The notes below the pieces were generated by a model. That model made no database searches, was not told the origin of the DNA, and was given only the letters and a program-made list of their open reading frames with translations. Both the position numbers and the translations under genes were made by a program. A stretch of DNA of 64,000 nucleotides from Nocardia vinacea (GTDB lineage: Bacteria > Actinomycetota > Actinomycetes > Mycobacteriales > Mycobacteriaceae): positions 9,362,001 through 9,426,000 of the forward strand of contig NZ_CP109149.1 of assembly GCF_035920345.1 (NCBI RefSeq), in the 5' to 3' direction. Positions 61,861 through 64,000 of this stretch are shown piece after piece; positions within the stretch are counted from its first letter, which is position 1; each line of letters begins with the position of its first letter.

Positions 61861-62628
61861 GTGTTGGAACCGTTCAAACGGGCAGCGGCCGCTCTGAGCC
61901 GGCGCTTTAAGGGCACGGCGAGCGGGACCGCGGCCAGTTCTGGTGAGGCCGATCCCGTCTCGCTGATGGAAGAACTTCTGCCACTGCAGGAGCAAAGCCT
62001 CGGTCACGACCACCCGGACACCAACGAGACGCGCGATCGTCTCGCCGACGCTTATCATCGGGCAGGGCGGGGGGATGACGAAGTTCCGCTTTTGAAGCAG
62101 CTTCTGGCGTACCGGGAGCGGGTCCTCGGTCACGATCACCACGACACCAACGCCGTTCACAATCGACTCGGCGGCACCTATATGTCGCTGAGTCGATGGG
62201 ACGAAGCCATTCCGCACTTCGAACAACTTCTCGCGTATCGCGAGAAAATGTTCGGGCCCGAGGTGTATTCCGTGGTGGGCGCTCGCCGCGTGCTTGGCGT
62301 GGCGTGCTACCGGGCGTGCCGATATGCCGAGGCCGTCGCGTTGTTCGAACGGAACCTGACGTACGTCGACAGAGGCGGCGCCGAGACCTACGAAGATCGT
62401 TGCAATCTCGCTGCCGCCTATGAGGCTGCGGGTCGCTGGGATCAGGCGATCCCGTTGTATGAAGAGCTCCTGACTTACCGGGAACAGCTTGTCGGGCACA
62501 ATGATCCCTTCGCGCAGCGCGCCCGCGACGACCTCGTTCGCGTGTACCGGTCGGCGGACCGACCCGACGAGGCTGCCGCCTTGTCCGAAGCAGGACCGCA
62601 CCGACGGCCCTCGTCGACACAGGAGTGA
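61861..62628 (+). CDS. TPR-repeat protein
   Basis: A 255-residue protein. From about residue 33 it has five tandem TPR-like units of about 43 residues in the kinesin-light-chain style (HDHPDTNETRDRLADAYHRAGR, then equivalents ending in RWDEAI and RWDQAIPLYEELL). It lacks membrane segments and enzymatic domains. Such arrays bind partner proteins. Position in the island suggests an adaptor or regulator of the TIR/STAND system; that is inference. Confidence 0.72.
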   Translation: MLEPFKRAAAALSRRFKGTASGTAASSGEADPVSLMEELLPLQEQSLGHDHPDTNETRDRLADAYHRAGRGDDEVPLLKQLLAYRERVLGHDHHDTNAVHNRLGGTYMSLSRWDEAIPHFEQLLAYREKMFGPEVYSVVGARRVLGVACYRACRYAEAVALFERNLTYVDRGGAETYEDRCNLAAAYEAAGRWDQAIPLYEELLTYREQLVGHNDPFAQRARDDLVRVYRSADRPDEAAALSEAGPHRRPSSTQE

Positions 62629-63227
62629 CGGCATCTCGAACTTGCACGGGGGCGGTGCGGCACGTCGAGACTTTCCGCACTACGTGCACGTCCGGAGTGT
62701 TCGTCGTTGGCGCATGCGAAAACCTGGAATCGGCATGTGGGCGCGTTCGGCCACAGGTCGAGTTCCGTTGCGGGACAATAGTTCAGAAACCTCTCACCGA
62801 CCGCTCAACGGCATGGCCGTGCATTCTCTCGGGGCTAGTACTGCAACGGCACTCGGTTCGGTAGTGTGCTGGGGGCGGTGTTGGATGTTATTGCGGCGGA
62901 GTTGGATTCGCTGTGTGGGAGGATCGGTGGCCGTTCGCGCGGTCGAAGCCGCGGGGCCGGGCGCGGGGTAGATGGCCGGGTTGGATCGGAAAGGTCCAAG
63001 TGTCGTGTCCCGGCGTGTTCCTCTTGGCCACGCCCGCAGATTTCCCGGCTACGCAATCGCACGGCAACCCATCAGGCGCGACTGCCTCGCACTCGATGGG
63101 TTGCCCGTCAGTACCGGCGTCATCAGCCACGTTCACCAGCATTCGATGCCTGGCAGTTGGCCGGCGATGCTCAGCGATTCGGCGATCTCGGCATGGGCTT
63201 GTCTGGGGGAGCGACCGAAAACGGGCC
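62629..63227. other. Gene-poor right part of the island
   Basis: No intact gene is supported over 599 bp. The segment around 62837 (TACTGCAACGGCA) and the next 160 bp resemble the left end of an IS701-type element. The rest has short frames only. No copy of the tRNA 3' end was seen here. Confidence 0.4.
62878..62994 (+). pseudogene. Remnant of an IS701-type transposase N-terminus
   Basis: Read with two frame changes, this stretch gives VLDVIAAELDSLCGRIGGR, then FARSKPRGRARG, a stop, then MAGLDRKG. That follows the N-terminal pattern of IS701-family transposases (LCARIGHRFARAEPRRRA ... LLGLLSPVERKN). No catalytic domain follows. Confidence 0.5.
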
Positions 63228-64000
63228 TTATGCGGCCGTTCCGCGCGCGGAGTGAGCGCGCGGCTTGGCGCGCGACTGACCATGCGCCGCGTTGCGACGA
63301 CCGCTGCCTTGGCGCGGTCCGCCGCTGCCCCTGCGCGCTCCGCCACTGCTACGGTACGGTCCGCTGCTGCTGCGGCGGTCGTCTTCACGTGCCGCCCGCT
63401 CGCTGTAGGAGGGCGCGACGAATGGGGCAATCGTGCCGACGAGTTCGGCCACCACGGGCGAATCGGCGGTGACCCGTTGCGGGGTCACAGTGATCTTGGC
63501 CTTGCGCATGATGTCGGCCAGGTCGCGTCGTTCGCCGGGCAGCACCAGGGTGATCACTTCACCGGAGTTGCCAGCTCGCGCGGTACGGCCCGAACGGTGC
63601 AGGTACGCCTTGTGTTCGGCGGGCGGATCAACGTGCACGACCAGCTCGACACCGTCGACGTGCACGCCGCGCGCGGCCACATCGGTCGCCACCAGCACCA
63701 GGGCATCACCGGCGGCGAAGACCGCGAGGTTGCGGTCGCGGGCGCCCTGCGAGAGGTTGCCGTGCAGATCGACGGCCGGAATTCCGGCGAGGGTCAGTTG
63801 CTTGGCCAGTTTGCGAGCCTGATGTTTGGTGCGCATGAACAGGATTCGCCGACCCGAGCCGGAGGCGAGCCGGTGTACGACCTCGCGCTTGGCTTCGACG
63901 CTCGCGGTTTCGAAAACGTGATGGGTCATGGCGGCGACCGGGGAGTTCGCCTCATCGACGGAATGCAGCTTGGCATCCGGCAGGAAGCGGCTGACCAGCT
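63228..64000 (-). CDS. DEAD-box RNA helicase, C-terminal part (5' end outside window)
   Basis: The frame is open to the right edge. The visible part is the second RecA domain: LFMRTKHQARKLAKQL (motif IV region), VATDVAARGVHVDGV (motif V) and HRSGRTARAG (motif VI). A basic Gly/Ser/Arg-rich tail of about 65 residues follows, typical of cold-shock or ribosome-assembly helicases (RhlE/DeaD-like). Probably core genome and the right neighbour of the island. Confidence 0.88.
   Translation of the reverse strand, partial: LVSRFLPDAKLHSVDEANSPVAAMTHHVFETASVEAKREVVHRLASGSGRRILFMRTKHQARKLAKQLTLAGIPAVDLHGNLSQGARDRNLAVFAAGDALVLVATDVAARGVHVDGVELVVHVDPPAEHKAYLHRSGRTARAGNSGEVITLVLPGERRDLADIMRKAKITVTPQRVTADSPVVAELVGTIAPFVAPSYSERAAREDDRRSSSGPYRSSGGARRGSGGPRQGSGRRNAAHGQSRAKPRAHSARGTAA

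Overview
The window is high-GC actinobacterial DNA. Gene content points to a mycolate-producing genus, most likely Nocardia or a close relative: an EphD-type epoxide hydrolase/SDR fusion, a WS/DGAT acyltransferase, an MmpL transporter, a Ddn-like F420-dependent oxidoreductase, an HTH/DUF397 pair, a WXG-type secretion cargo, and operators of the KstR type (TAGAAC-N2-GTTCTA). The species cannot be named from the sequence alone.

Layout. 1-2980: the end of a type VII secretion cargo candidate, an unknown protein and an RDD membrane protein. 3000-3419: a shortened, near-identical copy of pieces of the ABC permease genes found at 7.7-9.1 kb. 3501-5677: an operator-controlled SGNH hydrolase and MFS exporter pair. 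5941-7389: an SRPBCC protein and an unusual SDR separated by two dyad operators. 7560-15336 (minus strand): acyl-CoA dehydrogenase, thioesterase, alpha/beta hydrolase, then a Ugp-type ABC importer with a metallophosphoesterase embedded among its genes. 15481-17276: a PDR-type reductase and a secreted protein. 17463-26851: a ROK regulator divergent from an AraFGH-like importer and five enzymes that together make a De Ley-Doudoroff type galactose pathway. 26875-40322: mostly single genes, including a secreted lipase, a CGNR regulator, EamA and LysE exporters, a Zn-amidase, an MmpL/TetR pair, a DUF1772-like protein and a lipoprotein. 40491-43132: an HTH/DUF397 pair divergent from four small unknown genes. 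43351-51121: a lipid-metabolism cluster with three KstR-like boxes (SDR, MaoC hydratase, hydrolase, WS/DGAT, metal-dependent hydrolase, reductase, EphD). 51126-52351: a protein with a DEAWH motif divergent from two tiny membrane proteins with Gly/Cys/His-rich tails. 52584-54305: a SoxR-like box, a quinone oxidoreductase, a 49-residue membrane protein and a Ddn-like protein.

54455-63227 is the most striking part. A tRNA-Met gene is followed by a tyrosine integrase. Then comes a 1388-residue TIR / STAND NTPase / transmembrane / 14-repeat WD40 protein, directly followed by a two-helix SLATT-type membrane protein and then, after about 430 bp, by a TPR protein. An IS701-like transposase remnant lies before the flanking helicase gene. 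This looks like an integrated island carrying an NLR-like immune or biological-conflict system. Its WD40 blades are almost identical at the DNA level, as in rapidly diversifying NLR-type receptors. The window ends inside a DEAD-box RNA helicase gene on the minus strand.
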